Assembly (NCBI GenBank): GCA_014084085.1
Contig: NPFB01000047.1
Location: 769-64,768, forward strand
Source: Hondaea fermentalgiana
Lineage: Eukaryota; Sar; Bigyra; Thraustochytrida; Thraustochytriidae
Length of the DNA: 64,000 bases
Direction of reading: 5' to 3'
Positions 28,429-40,900 of the stretch are shown here, one piece after another (the stretch's first letter is position 1; each line of letters starts with the position of its first letter). The position numbers were made by a program, and so were the translations under genes. The notes under the pieces are model-generated. The model was not told where the DNA came from. It did no database searches and saw only the letters and a list, made by a program, of their open reading frames with translations.

Positions 28429-30867
28429 TCACGAGAGTTTTTGAGCAGCAACTTCGGCACTTCGCGTCGTCTCTGCGAGGACGACCAAGACGTCCGGGGT
28501 CAGTGCACACACAGCGGTTTGCATAGGCGAACTTGCCGGCTCAAAGAACCGCATTAGCTGGTCCGTGGGCCGCGCGCGCAGCGTCAAGGGATCCACGAGA
28601 AGCGAGGCTGTCTTCCCCGTCTCCGCGGTAAGCTCTTTGGCAAGAAAGGCCTGAGCATCCGCCGTCTTGAATGAGGAATCGTTAACGGCGCGGCTGAGAC
28701 GTTCCGGAATACTCGTAATTGCATAACAGCGTAACGCACCGATCGAGTCGACCACTCGTTTTTGTAAAACCATCTCCTGATCATCCTCCGTTGAAGTCTC
28801 GGACACGGCATCGAGGTCGACCATGCAATCCGTAAGCTCCAAGTGCTCGAGCGCCTTGAATACGGCACTCTGAGTATGAGGCGACACATCCACGCGCGCA
28901 AAGGTTACCTGTTGCGAGGGGGCATCTTCGGCACCAAGGGTGAAGCAGACGGCTACATCGATCTCTGAAACCTCGCTTGCAGTGGTGACGGTAATACCAT
29001 CAACGACAGAACTTCCCACAGAAACTGCAGTGAGCGCGCCGGGCATGATGTTCTCGACAAGCCGCGCAACATGAAGCTGGACAGCACGCGCCGTGCGCAC
29101 ATCTTTGGCGGCCTGAGTCAAGAGACGAATGTTCGACGAGTGGGGAGCGAGCTTTGTGGTCTGACTCGTCAGCGTGCTTTCCATCATGAGGCTCGATGCG
29201 CGAAACGCATCGCCAGCGTGCGAGTCTGCGCGACCCCATCCTGAAGCCCGCGCCGAGAGCTCTTCAACCAGGTCTCGGAGGAGGACGACAAAGGATCTTG
29301 CCGGGCTTCCAAACTGGAGCTCTCCTGGAGCTCGGAACGCAAGGCTGGCGAGCTCGTCGCATGCGTTAACCAAATGGCCCCATGCGGCTACCTCGTGAAT
29401 CGACGCCCCCGATGCGCGAGCACGGCGCAACTGCTCCTGGCGAATGGCGAGATGCAAATCGACAATCTCATGAACTGGAGCCCTCGAGACAGCGTCGCTG
29501 GAGTTTCGTCGTGAGTGGATAGACCCCTCCTTACCGTTACCCTTGCCTTTGGCGTGGTGGATGAGAGACTCTGGCCAGAGCTGGGTCGCAGCCTGATGCG
29601 CCGTAAAGACCTTCTTGCTAAGCTTGCGTCCTTCAATGAGATGGTCCATCTCCGCCATGCTCAGGCACACTCGCAAGAGTGACTTGGCAGCCAGTAGCTC
29701 ATCTGCGATGCCAGCGAAGCCTCCAACGTACGAGCGTGCTGCAAGCACCTGCGGATCGTCGCTGTCTGCGTCGGCGAGATGGAGAGAGAGACCTGCAATT
29801 TCATGAATCATTTTCGGTGGGGGGAGCTCCAACATGCGCTCTGCATCGGCGCCAAGCTTTCTGGCAAGGCTTGGACTCTGCATGACGATGTTACGCAGCT
29901 CGAAAGCCATGCGCGGGACCACTACACGTTCTAGACCCGCCTCGTGGGCGCCCAAGAGGAGTCTGTGCAATGCAAAGAGACGCGTATGGACGGCACGAGG
30001 AATTCCCGACCGCGCGCTTGCCTCTCCTGCGAGTTTCCTTCCACCCTCGCGCAGGAAGGAGAGGTCACGTTCGGTAATGCGTTGCGCGCCAGAAGTCTCG
30101 AGGGCGCGAAGCTTGGTTTCGAGATCGCGCAAAGCTTGTTGAACACCATACGCGTAGGTCAATTGATCTTCCTCAAGGAGACGCTCGATCGCGACACGGG
30201 CTTGGTGAAGTAGCGCCGCTAGCGAGCCGTCGTTCTTAGTGCCTGACGAGGCGCCACTCCCTTGTGCAAGCTTTTGCTGCTGCTGCTGACCCTGCTGGCC
30301 ATCTTGCTGACTGGCCCGCTCGGCAGACATGACAGCGCTCAGAGACTTGAGCTGGCTTGCAAGGCTCAAGCGCTCTTCCTCGCCTTTGGCTTCGCCTGGA
30401 GCGCCCGAGGACTTTTTAGCCATTTTGTCTCCTCCCTTTTGTTGTTGTTGTGGTTGTTGTTGTTGCTGCTGCTGCTGCTGCCTCGCTTGAGACGACGCAC
30501 GCCGATCGGCGACAACGCCTTCGGCACCTTCGCCTCCTTCATCATCGTCGTTCCTGTCAGAGAAAAGCGCGAGGCCAGCTTTGGAGAGCTTTGGCAATCC
30601 CTGCTGTCCTGAGGGCGAGACCGCTGCGAGTGTGACGAGAGCAGCGACGACAAAAAGCATGCCGATGCCCAGCGAAACCCTGGCGTCGCCCGCCTTGGCC
30701 GAGTCAGCCTCCGCGCCCGCGCCTGCTGCCGGCGAGCCCCGAAGAGGCTTGAGCCCTCGCACGAGCCACGACGCTCCTCTCGACAGCAGCCCCAGCAGCC
30801 CCGGCGCAGGGTCGCGCCGGTACACCTGCCCGGCGAACACAAAGAGCTCCCCTTCTCCGGACCACAT
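28429..30867 (-). CDS. Hypothetical single-TM protein with polyQ tract
   Basis: 812 aa from the ATG at 30867 (MWSGEGELFVFAGQVYRRDP); the frame is open upstream to 31050 but that part is arginine-rich flank. I do not recognise the family. One hydrophobic segment lies near residues 68-88 (SLGIGMLFVVAALVTLAAVS). It is followed by an acid-rich linker and two Gln runs at about 130-145 and 192-203. The remainder, from residue ~220, is helical with conserved-looking leucine patterns (LRDLETKLRALETSGAQR, AVHTRLFALHRLLLGAHEAG, MFELRNIV-type) and a C-terminal mixed alpha/beta part (EIDVAVCFTLGAEDAPSQQV, LVDPLTLRARPTDQLMRFFE). A membrane-anchored protein with a large soluble domain fits; its side is unknown. 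It is convergent with RIB7. Confidence 0.7.
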   Translation of the reverse strand: MWSGEGELFVFAGQVYRRDPAPGLLGLLSRGASWLVRGLKPLRGSPAAGAGAEADSAKAGDARVSLGIGMLFVVAALVTLAAVSPSGQQGLPKLSKAGLALFSDRNDDDEGGEGAEGVVADRRASSQARQQQQQQQQQPQQQQKGGDKMAKKSSGAPGEAKGEEERLSLASQLKSLSAVMSAERASQQDGQQGQQQQQKLAQGSGASSGTKNDGSLAALLHQARVAIERLLEEDQLTYAYGVQQALRDLETKLRALETSGAQRITERDLSFLREGGRKLAGEASARSGIPRAVHTRLFALHRLLLGAHEAGLERVVVPRMAFELRNIVMQSPSLARKLGADAERMLELPPPKMIHEIAGLSLHLADADSDDPQVLAARSYVGGFAGIADELLAAKSLLRVCLSMAEMDHLIEGRKLSKKVFTAHQAATQLWPESLIHHAKGKGNGKEGSIHSRRNSSDAVSRAPVHEIVDLHLAIRQEQLRRARASGASIHEVAAWGHLVNACDELASLAFRAPGELQFGSPARSFVVLLRDLVEELSARASGWGRADSHAGDAFRASSLMMESTLTSQTTKLAPHSSNIRLLTQAAKDVRTARAVQLHVARLVENIMPGALTAVSVGSSVVDGITVTTASEVSEIDVAVCFTLGAEDAPSQQVTFARVDVSPHTQSAVFKALEHLELTDCMVDLDAVSETSTEDDQEMVLQKRVVDSIGALRCYAITSIPERLSRAVNDSSFKTADAQAFLAKELTAETGKTASLLVDPLTLRARPTDQLMRFFEPASSPMQTAVCALTPDVLVVLAETTRSAEVAAQKLS

Positions 30868-31928
30868 CCTCGCTGCCTGCCGCGCGCGTCCGTCTGCGCG
30901 CCCGCACGCACGCCCGCGAGCCCGCGAAGCTGTTGTTGTTTTGCTGTGTAATGATGCACGCACGCAGGGAGGAAGGAAGGAAGGGATCCATCTGACGATA
31001 GCCTGATCCCGATCGATCATCCACGACAACGAATGTGAAGCCCCGACCAAGCTACGGCTGTATCATCTTTAGCACCCATTGGCCGTGGTGCCGACCTCTC
31101 TAGGCCTATCTTTCGCGTCGACGAAAGGTTTGAGGATCCGATGATCGACCGCACACGCGCGAGGTCTCATAATTCGTAGATCCTACTACACAGAAGTGCC
31201 AACCTCGAAACCGCTGCAGCGGCAGCCTCTGTACAACGTTTTCGTAACGTCGTACGATAAGGAAACCGTCGTTTTTTTTTTGTCCGGTGAGATGAGTGTC
31301 GCCCGAGCGGCCGCGCTGGTGTGCGTCTTCAAGCTGCCGGCTGCCGGCTCTGAGTAGGCAGGCAGGCAGGCTGGCAGGCAGGCAAGCAGGCGAGTTTGTT
31401 AACCCAAACAGCGCTCAGGCTGCCTGCCATTGACCCGAAGAAGCGAACGGCTGCTAAACCAAGTTGTGGTCTCGCGAACGCAGGAGAGTAGAAAGAGGCA
31501 CAAGACGAAACTCCCCTCTTGGTCTGCCTGCAGCGGCTATCTCTGCCAGTTCAGGCTTGGCTCGCTCGTCTCGACTCGGCTCGACTCGACTCGACTCGAT
31601 TCGGCTTGGCGTGGCTTGGCTAGGCTAGGCTAGGCTAGGCTCGGCTTGGCTCGGCTCAGCTCAGCTCGGCCTGCCCAGAACGGTTTGCTGCGAGGAGGTT
31701 CCGGGGCCGAGGGCGACCGGCCGCGGCGTGGAGAGACAGGTGGCCGAACAGAGTGCGCTACGCGTGCGAGTGCGTGGAGCCGCAGACTTGGCGCCGGTCT
31801 CCGGAGAAAGCTCGCAAACCATCTGACGGTCGCCTGCGGCAAAAACCGACCAAAGCTGAGAAGAAAGCAACTCGAGCCAAGTTTAAGCACGCTTTTTCTT
31901 CACCATCATCGCCACGTGAGAAAAGACA
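30868..31928. other. Divergent spacer with GCAG and pentanucleotide repeats
   Basis: Shared upstream region of the TM protein (-) and the 3985-aa protein (+). It contains GATCGATC near 31009-31016, a T9 run near 31272, GCAG repeats at 31358-31392 and CTCGA/TAGGC/CTCGG repeats at 31561-31670. I see no RNA gene with recognisable structure. Confidence 0.5.
31561..31670. repeat. CTCGA and TAGGC pentanucleotide repeats
   Basis: Runs of CTCGA (about 31575-31600), then GGCTT/TAGGC (about 31600-31645) and CGGCT/CAGCT units, in the 5' flank of the 3985-aa gene, roughly 260 bp before the start codon. Confidence 0.85.
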
Positions 31929-34900
31929 ATGAGCACTGCGCACCGCAACGCCGCGCAGGCACAAGAAGCAGCAGTACCGCTGCGCGCACGCCCTGTCACC
32001 GGAACAGAAAACACCAACGAGCTCGATCAGATTTGCGAGGAGCTCGCTGTGCTCGAGGTCTCGAAGCGCTTCCGTGGCAACAATGACCTCGTCGAAAGCT
32101 TTCTTCATGCGACGCGGTGCGCGCTCTTTCGGCCCGCCACGAGCCTTGCCCAGGAGTTTGACCTCTTTAGTCTGCCAGACATTATGGAGATTGGCTCACC
32201 GAAATCAATTCTTGGTCCCGACTTTTCGGAAGACCTTCTTCAGCACACGCGGGCGCTACGATCGTCGAGCGACGACAATGCAGAGCTGCCCATGAACGTC
32301 CGCCTTGGCGTCGAGATGTTCCTGCGCATGATTGCTGCTCTCGACCTCGCGAACAACCGCCCTGCTCTCTTTGCCCTCTTGCACAAGCTCCCGGGAATCC
32401 TTAGCGACCTGCCCGCTCTGGCCCTTACGGACAGCGGACCGGTGGCGCGAGAGGTTCATATTGACTCGCAAATGCGCGCGGCCCATCTCGCCGACGATGA
32501 TCATAGCATGGACAATTTCCAAAAGCGCAAGGCTAAGATCGCTAGGGAGCTCGAACGCCGAAAGCGCATGTCCGCCGCCATGATTGCCGATGCAGGAATT
32601 CCAACCGCTGTCGCAGCAGTCCTTGAGGACGCATATCTTGGCGTAATTGCCATGCCGCAGCAGTACAACAAGCAAACCAAGCAGCCTCGGCGTCCTTCCA
32701 GCGCGCAGCGGCCGCCCGTAGAGGTGACGTCTGGCGAGCTGCTCTCAACATGGCTCGGCCTCAGTATTAAACGCGGATCGCTCTCTGGCTTGGCGACCGT
32801 GATTCGCATCCTTTTTCAGCATGCTAGCGCTCTTGAAGGGCCCAAGCGGAGCCTCGGCCTATCGAGACACGAAACCAATGAAAGTGCCCAGGATGACGTA
32901 GAAGAGCGTAAAGCTGCCGAAATGAGTTCCTCTGTCATAGGAGTAGCGGACGCAGGTGACCGCGAGCAGGACCCGCAAGCTGTGTTTGGGCTCCTTTCCC
33001 AGGCAGCCAGCGAGGATCTCGACGCAGAGCCATTTCTTCGCGAACTTGCCGAGGCCAGTCTCACTAATGTGCTGCGCGCCTTCCAGCCACCCGAAAAGGG
33101 GGACGTTGGTGGAACCCTCTTTACCTTTGGCAAGGGTGATCACGGCAAACTTGGCCATGGTAAGTGCACAGAAGTCGACCCAAGCCCGCAGCCCCACTTG
33201 CATGAACATTGCCCTGATGGCTACTGCACTGAAAACATCAAAATGCCGCGGATGATCATTGACTTGGAGAATGCAACCATTTGCAAGGTTGCATCACTGT
33301 CGACGCACTCCGTCGCTCTTTCCGACGAGGGCGTTCTGTACACCTGGGGAAACGGAGACAAGAATCGACTGGGCCACGGCACGACGGCCAAAGAATACTA
33401 CCCTCGCATTGTCAATTCGTTGCTCACGCGCCCGCCTGTGGTTGACATCGCGTGTGGGCTTGGTCACACGCTCGCGCTGCTCGAGAACGGCCACCTCTAC
33501 TCTTGGGGCAATGGTGGCAACGGCCGCCTCGGGCTCGGTGACACGGATGACCGCGCTCTTGCCTGTTTGGTGACCAAGTTTATTACCGACCCGCTCGATG
33601 ACAAGTACCTTCAAGAGCCTGTCAAGCAGTCCGCCTTTGAAATGCCAAAGGGTGTTCGGCTCGTGGGTCTGCACTGCGGTGCAAGTCACTCGATGGCCAT
33701 TGCAGAGGATGGTCGGTGCTTCACCTGGGGCAAGAACAACCAGGGTCAGTGTGGTCATGGCGACGTCGCAGATAAACTTCATCCACAGCTCGTCGACGCA
33801 TTCACCAAGTCAGCTCACAACGAGCGGGACAAAACACAGGAAGAGGAAGAGGAGGAAGAAGCCAAGGCCGCCGACCAGGACAACTCCATTCGGGCCATGG
33901 CAGGTGGATGGGAGCATACCCTTGCGCTCACGCGCGATGGCCGTCTCTTTTCGTTTGGCTCCGGATACAAAGATTCTCGCCGCACCGGCTTGCCGCCCGT
34001 GCTAGGCCACGGAGGCACGGAGCGCGAGCTTCGTCCGCGCCAGATCATGGCTCTTCAGTCAGAAACGATCAAGTACTGCACATGTGGCTGGGATCACTCC
34101 ATGGCCATCACTGACCGTGGTCATGTCTACACTTGGGGCGCAGGCACCAACGGTAAGCTTGGCCACGGCGACGAAGAGAGCCACACCCTTCCTCGACGTA
34201 TCGACTCACTCGTCGACGCCAATGTGCGCATTGTTCAGGTCGAGGCCGGATGCGAGCATTCCGTCGCAGTATCGGACGAAGGCTACCTTTACACGTGGGG
34301 CCATGGTGATTCAGGGAGACTGGGGCATGAAAGCAACCGGACCGAAAAGCGACCCAAACGAGTGCAAAGTCTCGTGGAACGGGGTCTTCCGGTGCTCAGC
34401 ATCGCTGTGGGCGACAAGTACAACCTGATTCTCACGCAATCTGAGGCCGCAAAGGCAGCAGCCGAATCAGCAGCAGCAGCGGCAGCAGCAGCGGCAGCAG
34501 CTTCTGCTGCCAGCGCTGACCCTGCTATCGCTGCAACGGAGTCGGCAGAAACGCACGATGAACCCGCCCAGGAGTCTAAACTCGAGAGCAAGGAAAACAA
34601 TAATGCACAAGATCGTCATGAGAGCAAGCAAGACTCGAGCTTGGACACATCGACCCGCGAAGCCATGTCTCGGGGCCAGCTATCAGAGGCTCTTCTCGGG
34701 CTTACCTCCTTTGCCATGCCCGGCGATGAGGATGATCTTCTTCCGGAGTGGATGCTTTGCTCAGATCGCGTTGCACTCTTCGTCCTCGCGCATCTCGAGC
34801 GTCTTGCCTCTGGCGTGAGCCAGACCTTGTCCGCAGCCGGTATGGAATCTGATGTTGCCAAATCCAACAGTGATGCACTTGGTGCTGACGCGTCTTCATC

Positions 34901-37900
34901 TGCAGCTCCGTGCCCCATATATGCGCCAGGATTCATCGCGGCCTGGAATCGTTCTTCGGTAGAATCAGACGACAGTGCTGCAGCAAACAATAGCGACTCG
35001 TGCGAGCAGACTGATGCGGGAAGCATCTTCACTTCTGGTTCTCGGCCGTGGAAGGAGGCGATCTGGCGCAACCTCACAGACGGCGCTTCCATTGACAAGG
35101 TCCTCGTTCCCTATTGTGTGGAGACCTCGCCGCGTGGATTTGCGGACCTCGTTCGCCTTCTTCGACAAACTTTGGCAGACGTAGATAGCTCTTTCCTGCA
35201 AGAGAGCGAGACGGAGCCATGCGCGTGCCTCGGTGGCACGGCTCCTTGCTCAAAGGGCAGATGGTTTGCTATCTGGGCTATACTTCGCATTGTATGCGTG
35301 AATCTGAAAGTTGTGAATCGGATGGAGGCAAGTCAGACTTCTAACGAAAGCAATGGACCGAACCCTATTCCCAAGTTGCACGCAAGCGCAGCATGGCAGG
35401 ATACCATGAAGCAGCTTCACGAGGTGCTGCTTGATATTGTTGGCAGCGAGGCGGCTTCGCGTGGAAGCAATGATTCATTCGCCACACCTTCTTCTTCTTC
35501 TTCTTCTTCTAATTCTTGTGAGCATGGCTCCCCGACCTGTTTTCACGTGGACGCAAGATCTTACAATGAGGTTGCCCTCGTTGCGGCCGCGGCCTTGCAG
35601 GAAGGCTTTCGCGAGTTTTATCCCAGCCCAGACTCCCGACTCGGACTCTTACGGTACATGCTCGCATCCAGTGCGCGAGCGCGAGCGGAAGGAGAGTCAA
35701 ACAACCGTGTGCTTGACGTTCTCATGAGCAATCTTGCGCGGGATGACGCGATGCAGCCACTCGTTGCAGGAATGGCTGCCTCGGACTTTGACGTGCTTAC
35801 TTTGCTCCAGGATCTTTTGGGAAATACGCACCGTCCTTCACATTTGCAGTTGCTTTTGGCATTTCAGTCGCACGCCTTTGCAGTGTGGAGCGAGCCAGAA
35901 TTTTTACAGTTGCGGGGCGTCCTGACGCAATTCAGTGACCAGGTCTTTCGCCTTGCCGCGGCGGACACCAATGCTGCGCATCGCACACATTCCTTTCTTA
36001 CAACCGTTCTTCCTCGTACGCTCTCATTGCTTATTGTAACTCCTGCTCTGAATTCTGAGGAACGACTCCAGTTGCTTCCTTCTGTACGCGCGCTCTTCGC
36101 GCGCGCCACAGAAGCAGAGGCCGTGGGCGATCTTGCGCTTACGAGCTCGCAAAACTCTCGTCTTATCGCTCGATTCTGCGGCAGACTTCTTTGTCAAGAC
36201 CTTCAAACGGGCCTGCCTGAGCTTTTGCGCCTCGCACGTGAGATTGGACATGCCAGAGGAGATCTCGTTGCCGAGCTCACTTTTTACATCCCCTATGCCT
36301 CATCGTGGTGCGGAGCCCCTATTGTGTGCGGCAATCCTCAGCTCGTTGGCCCTGCGCGAACCGAGGTCTCTCGCTCAAGTCTAGTCAAGAACGAATGTGG
36401 CATTGTCCGCCTTGAAGACGCCGTCGAAGCCCTCGCTACGCTGGTAGCCCTTGATCCTTCAAACAGCGCACAGGTGGCCCTTGTCAGCTTACTCTCTGCG
36501 AATCAAGCTCGTATCACAGCCGAGCAACTCGAAACGCTCCTCGATGCGGTGCTCGCCCGGTACGACAACTTTGTCAAGGACCGTGGCGCGAAGCTTGAAC
36601 CCCCATCGACTTCGTCTAGCACTGAAAAAGCCATGGACACAAGTGCTGTGCGGGATCCAGATCAGGAACAGCTGTGGCGCACGCTACTTGCCATCGCCAC
36701 AACCAGTGCTACGAACGAGAATCTCTGCGCGTCAGAGACATTCCGAAGTCGGCTCATCAAGTGGGTCGAGACAGAGCTCCAAATGCTTATTGGCGATTTA
36801 CAGGCTCATACAAACACCGAGGAAAAAATGCAGAAGGTCCTGCAAGGTGCAGCCTTTGTCAGCTCGCAGCTGCATGGAAAGCACGTGCCGGACACATTCC
36901 CTGAGAATGCAGCCCAAGGTGGAAGCGAAGACGATGATCTCGACAACGCTGTAGATAAGGTCCTTCGAGGAGCCTTCAGCGATCAGGCCACGTCCGCCAG
37001 TTCTGCAGTCGAGACTGTCTCGCATGTACCCCCTGATCCTATCGCGTCCAAGAGTTTTGCCGTCTCCTTTTGGTTGCGAGGGACGGGCAAAGGACAGTCT
37101 CCCCTCGTGGAGAGCTTTCAGCCCAACGAAGTACGAACCGTTTTTGCACGATGTCAGCGAAGAGACAACGAGGATGACGGACCAATGCAGTCGCAGCACT
37201 CTTTACTACAAGACTCTTGCGGTTGCAAGGAGCACGGCGTTGCTGCTCAACCCATCGTGGTTCTTCGAAGAGTTGAAGGCGCCAAGGGGGAGAAAGATCA
37301 TCTCGTTCTCGAGGCATTCGTCTCCACAATCCTTCTTCACGACGCAAAGAGGAGCACACTTCTCGAGTTCGTGTCTTTGAAGCTCGACGATTGCGCCCTT
37401 GACGCATGGACGCACGTGTGCCTAAGCGTGGACATGGCTGCTCGCACCTTTACGCTTCGCTTGAACGGCAATGACGCTTTTGCGGAATCGAAATTACGTG
37501 GGCAGGTCTTGCGCAAAACATCGAGCTCGGCTGCCATCCGCTACGGTGGCTGGAAGGGAAGCGCAGACTTTAACAAGGCGGAAAGTGAACATTGTTCCAG
37601 CCACCAGGGCTGTAACTTGTGCGTCATGTCCCGTCTGTTGGGAAGAGGCGCGCCGGTGACGATTTCCGACCCGCTCTGGCACATTCAAAGTCTTGAGACT
37701 GCCCAGACACAAGCAATCGCTGACCTGGGTCGAGCTGAGGCACGAGAGGCGCGGGTCGCGCGAGCTGAACTGCATGCAAGTCGACTCTTGCAGAGTCTAC
37801 ATGTGGGGACGATTCCCTTTGACGTGAAGCTTGCACCCATGTTGCATACGCTTTTCGCTTCTTCTCGTTGGCTTGTCGTACAGCAACGCGTGTTGATGGT

Positions 37901-40900
37901 GCTTGAAAGCGTCAAAGATTGGGACACCCTTGCCGTTATTTTTGCGCGCTGCATCCAGCGTAGAGGCGAGTCAAACTTTTGTTGGGCCTGCCAGGAAAGC
38001 TGCGCGGCACAACCACTGGCACTTCGGCAGCTGGCCGGATATGAGCCTTCCGCGCGCAAAGAGCACTTTCAAGACATGGTCCTTGCTGCACGCGAGCGTC
38101 TATTGCGCGAGATCGGGGAACATAGCCCTGCTGGAACTGACGGCTCCTTTCTTTGCTCGGCGTGCAGCAACATGAATGGACGCGTGGACTGGACACGCGC
38201 CCTGGCGCATCAAGCGACACTCCACGCATCCCTTCTTCATGCGGCGCGAGTTGCCCAGAAATGCTCGCCCGAGGTAGCCGCCCAATTCGGCGGTCTTGAT
38301 GCGCCTGCGATTCTTGACATGTACAGGTCCTCTCTGTCTGGTGTCCCACGCGAAAATGCTGTCGTTCTTCTTCAACAAAGTGTTGAAAATGATGACTGTG
38401 ACGATCGCAGCCAGGACAAAGAGAGCGCACGCGAGCAGGTTCTGCGCGGCGTCGTCCGTGGCGTGTTTGACGCTGGGCGTTTGATGCGGACCTACTGCTT
38501 GCAACACGAGGAACAGTTCCTTCCGTATCATGCGTCCCTTTTCTCTGCCGCAAGCAACGAGGCAGTGTACTCATTTTTCGTAAGCGATGAGGCGGCAATT
38601 GCAGCTTTGCAAGTGGCACGCCTGAAGGGCCTCTTCTCCACGCTTGATGAACCGCTCAGTCCAAAGTCTCCAGGTTCACCAACTGGGCGTATGCCCGGTA
38701 AGCATGCCAATCTCTCGCTTTGGGAACGCCACGGGGCTGCTCTCGTCCGTCGCACCACTCACCTCAACGAGCAAGACCGCGACGCACTTTTGCGTCTCGA
38801 CTTTAACTCCCTCTGCTCTCCGAACGCGTCTTTGCCAGCGGTTGACTCGTTCGGCCCGTCAGCGTGGAGGCTCGACAAGGTGGTCAACATTCAGCTCGAT
38901 GAAGGGTTTCAACAGTGGATTCCTGTGGCCCAAGTCGGTGCTTGTCTTGAAAACGATACCTGCATCAAGATGGACATGAATGAGCTTGCGGGACTGTGCG
39001 AGGCAAATCTGCCTTCGAGCTTTGAGCACCCTACGTCGATGAGCGGGCTCGTCAGACCTGTACAGGCGCTTGGCCGCTTCTGCGGCGCACTTCGCGCTCT
39101 TTGTCGCGAGTTGGCAGCAGGTTCTACGGAAGTGGCTTCTTTGACTTCTTCAAAGGCCTCAGTTGATGTCACGGAGACTTCTATCGCACGAGCATTTGCC
39201 GCTTCGCATGAGGATCTTGTTAAAGAGATCCTCGACGTTGCTGTGAGCGGCAATGAAACCCTTGCGAGCAAATTGGTCAAGCTGATTTCCAAGCAAGAAG
39301 GCGCTTCTCCGGATGTCGCTCGTGTCATGAGACAGGTTTCTGGCAAAGCACGAGTCTCCCTTCGTCTTCTTGAGGCTGCAAGTCTTCGACTTCACGAGCG
39401 CATTCGTACAGAGAATGGCTCTCTTTCCAGCATTTCTGCTCGTTTGCAGCAGCAGGATCCCCAAAGCCAACAAAACCTTGGGGCAACAACATGCAATCTC
39501 GAGCAAGCAGGTCATTCTCTCACACAAGGGTCTGGACCTCTGACTTCTACCGAGCCGGAGCCGCGACTCATTCGGCTCGAGTCCCTCGGTGGCGAAGTCC
39601 AACTTGACCAGGAGAACATGCGCATTCAGGGACTCGGGGACTTCTCCACGGTACGCCTGCGGCAAAGCCGCCTTTCAAAAGAAGACGAAGAAGACGAGGC
39701 TGCCGCAGAGGCTTTGAACGCCAGTGGCTTGATTTCTCTCTCGGCAGGAAAGTGGTACTACGAGGTTGTCTTGTTGAGTGACCAAAAAATGCAAATTGGG
39801 TGGGCAAATCGTGAGTTTCGCGTGGACGGCGATCAAGGAGCTGGTGTGGGTAATCACCCCAGCAGTTGGGCCTTTGACGGATCTCGCCAACGTCGCATGA
39901 CGAGCGACGAGGCAACATCTTACGGCCTCGAAGAGCCATGGCAAATTGGAGATGTGGTTGGCTGCCTGCTCGACATGGACGCGCGACGCATTCAGTACAC
40001 GCTGAACGGTCACGATCTCGGAATTGCCTTTTCGGACTTTGACTCACTTGGGGGTCTGTTTCCTGTCTTGTCCTTTGCCATGGGACAAAGTGCGCGCATC
40101 GTTGTCAAGGATTTTAACTTTGCGCCTCCGTCCGGTTTCGAGAGCATTGTCAAATCTCTTGGTTCCATGCCACCCCGACGTGCTGCGCTGAGAATTTCCT
40201 CGTTCCAGGAAGATCTCGACGAGATCGCTCAAGACATCCAGTTTATTCAGGACACTTTGCGCCAGGACGCGCCAATGGAGGCCTCAAACAGCCAGGCTGC
40301 GCGCTCAAACACTGCATCAAGCCCTGGCGCTCGCAACTTGAACGAAAATGCTCAGGGTGCAGGAGCTGTGCAGCTTTCGCAGTCCCCCAACATGGATGAG
40401 CGTCGTCAGCGCATCATTGACGCCCTGCTTGCAACAGGGCTACCAATGGAATGGTGCAGACGTGCCGTAGATCACGTGGCGCGTGATGCACAGGAAAATG
40501 GGTCTTCCTTTGACGAGAATGCCGCGATCTCGTGGGTTATGGACCGGATGATGCAAGAAGATGGCCAGGAAAGCTTGATTCGCAGCATGGTTCTTGAAGG
40601 GTCCGGCCTTGGCGCTGTTGATGGCCACCGAGCTCACCAAGAGAGCGACGACGAGCTTGCAGGCGCGCAAGATGACGCGCAACTTCTTGCGTACGAGGAC
40701 GCACTTTCGGGCGATGTCTTTGGCTTGGAAACGCAGACAGTTGACTCGCCCGGATCTGGAGGACTTCCCCTCTGGGAGCGCGTCGGCACGGCTTCCTACG
40801 ATGAGCCAACCGGCGCGCAAGCGCGACGACGGGCCATCTCCGAGGGTTGGACCGAGTCTCCTTCGGCTGGTTTTGGGAGCAATAATACCATGGGAAGCAC

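Noticed and set aside
30990..31430. Search for a snRNA or tRNA in the divergent spacer with the T9 run
   Set aside because: No cloverleaf, Sm site or known snRNA sequence could be read.
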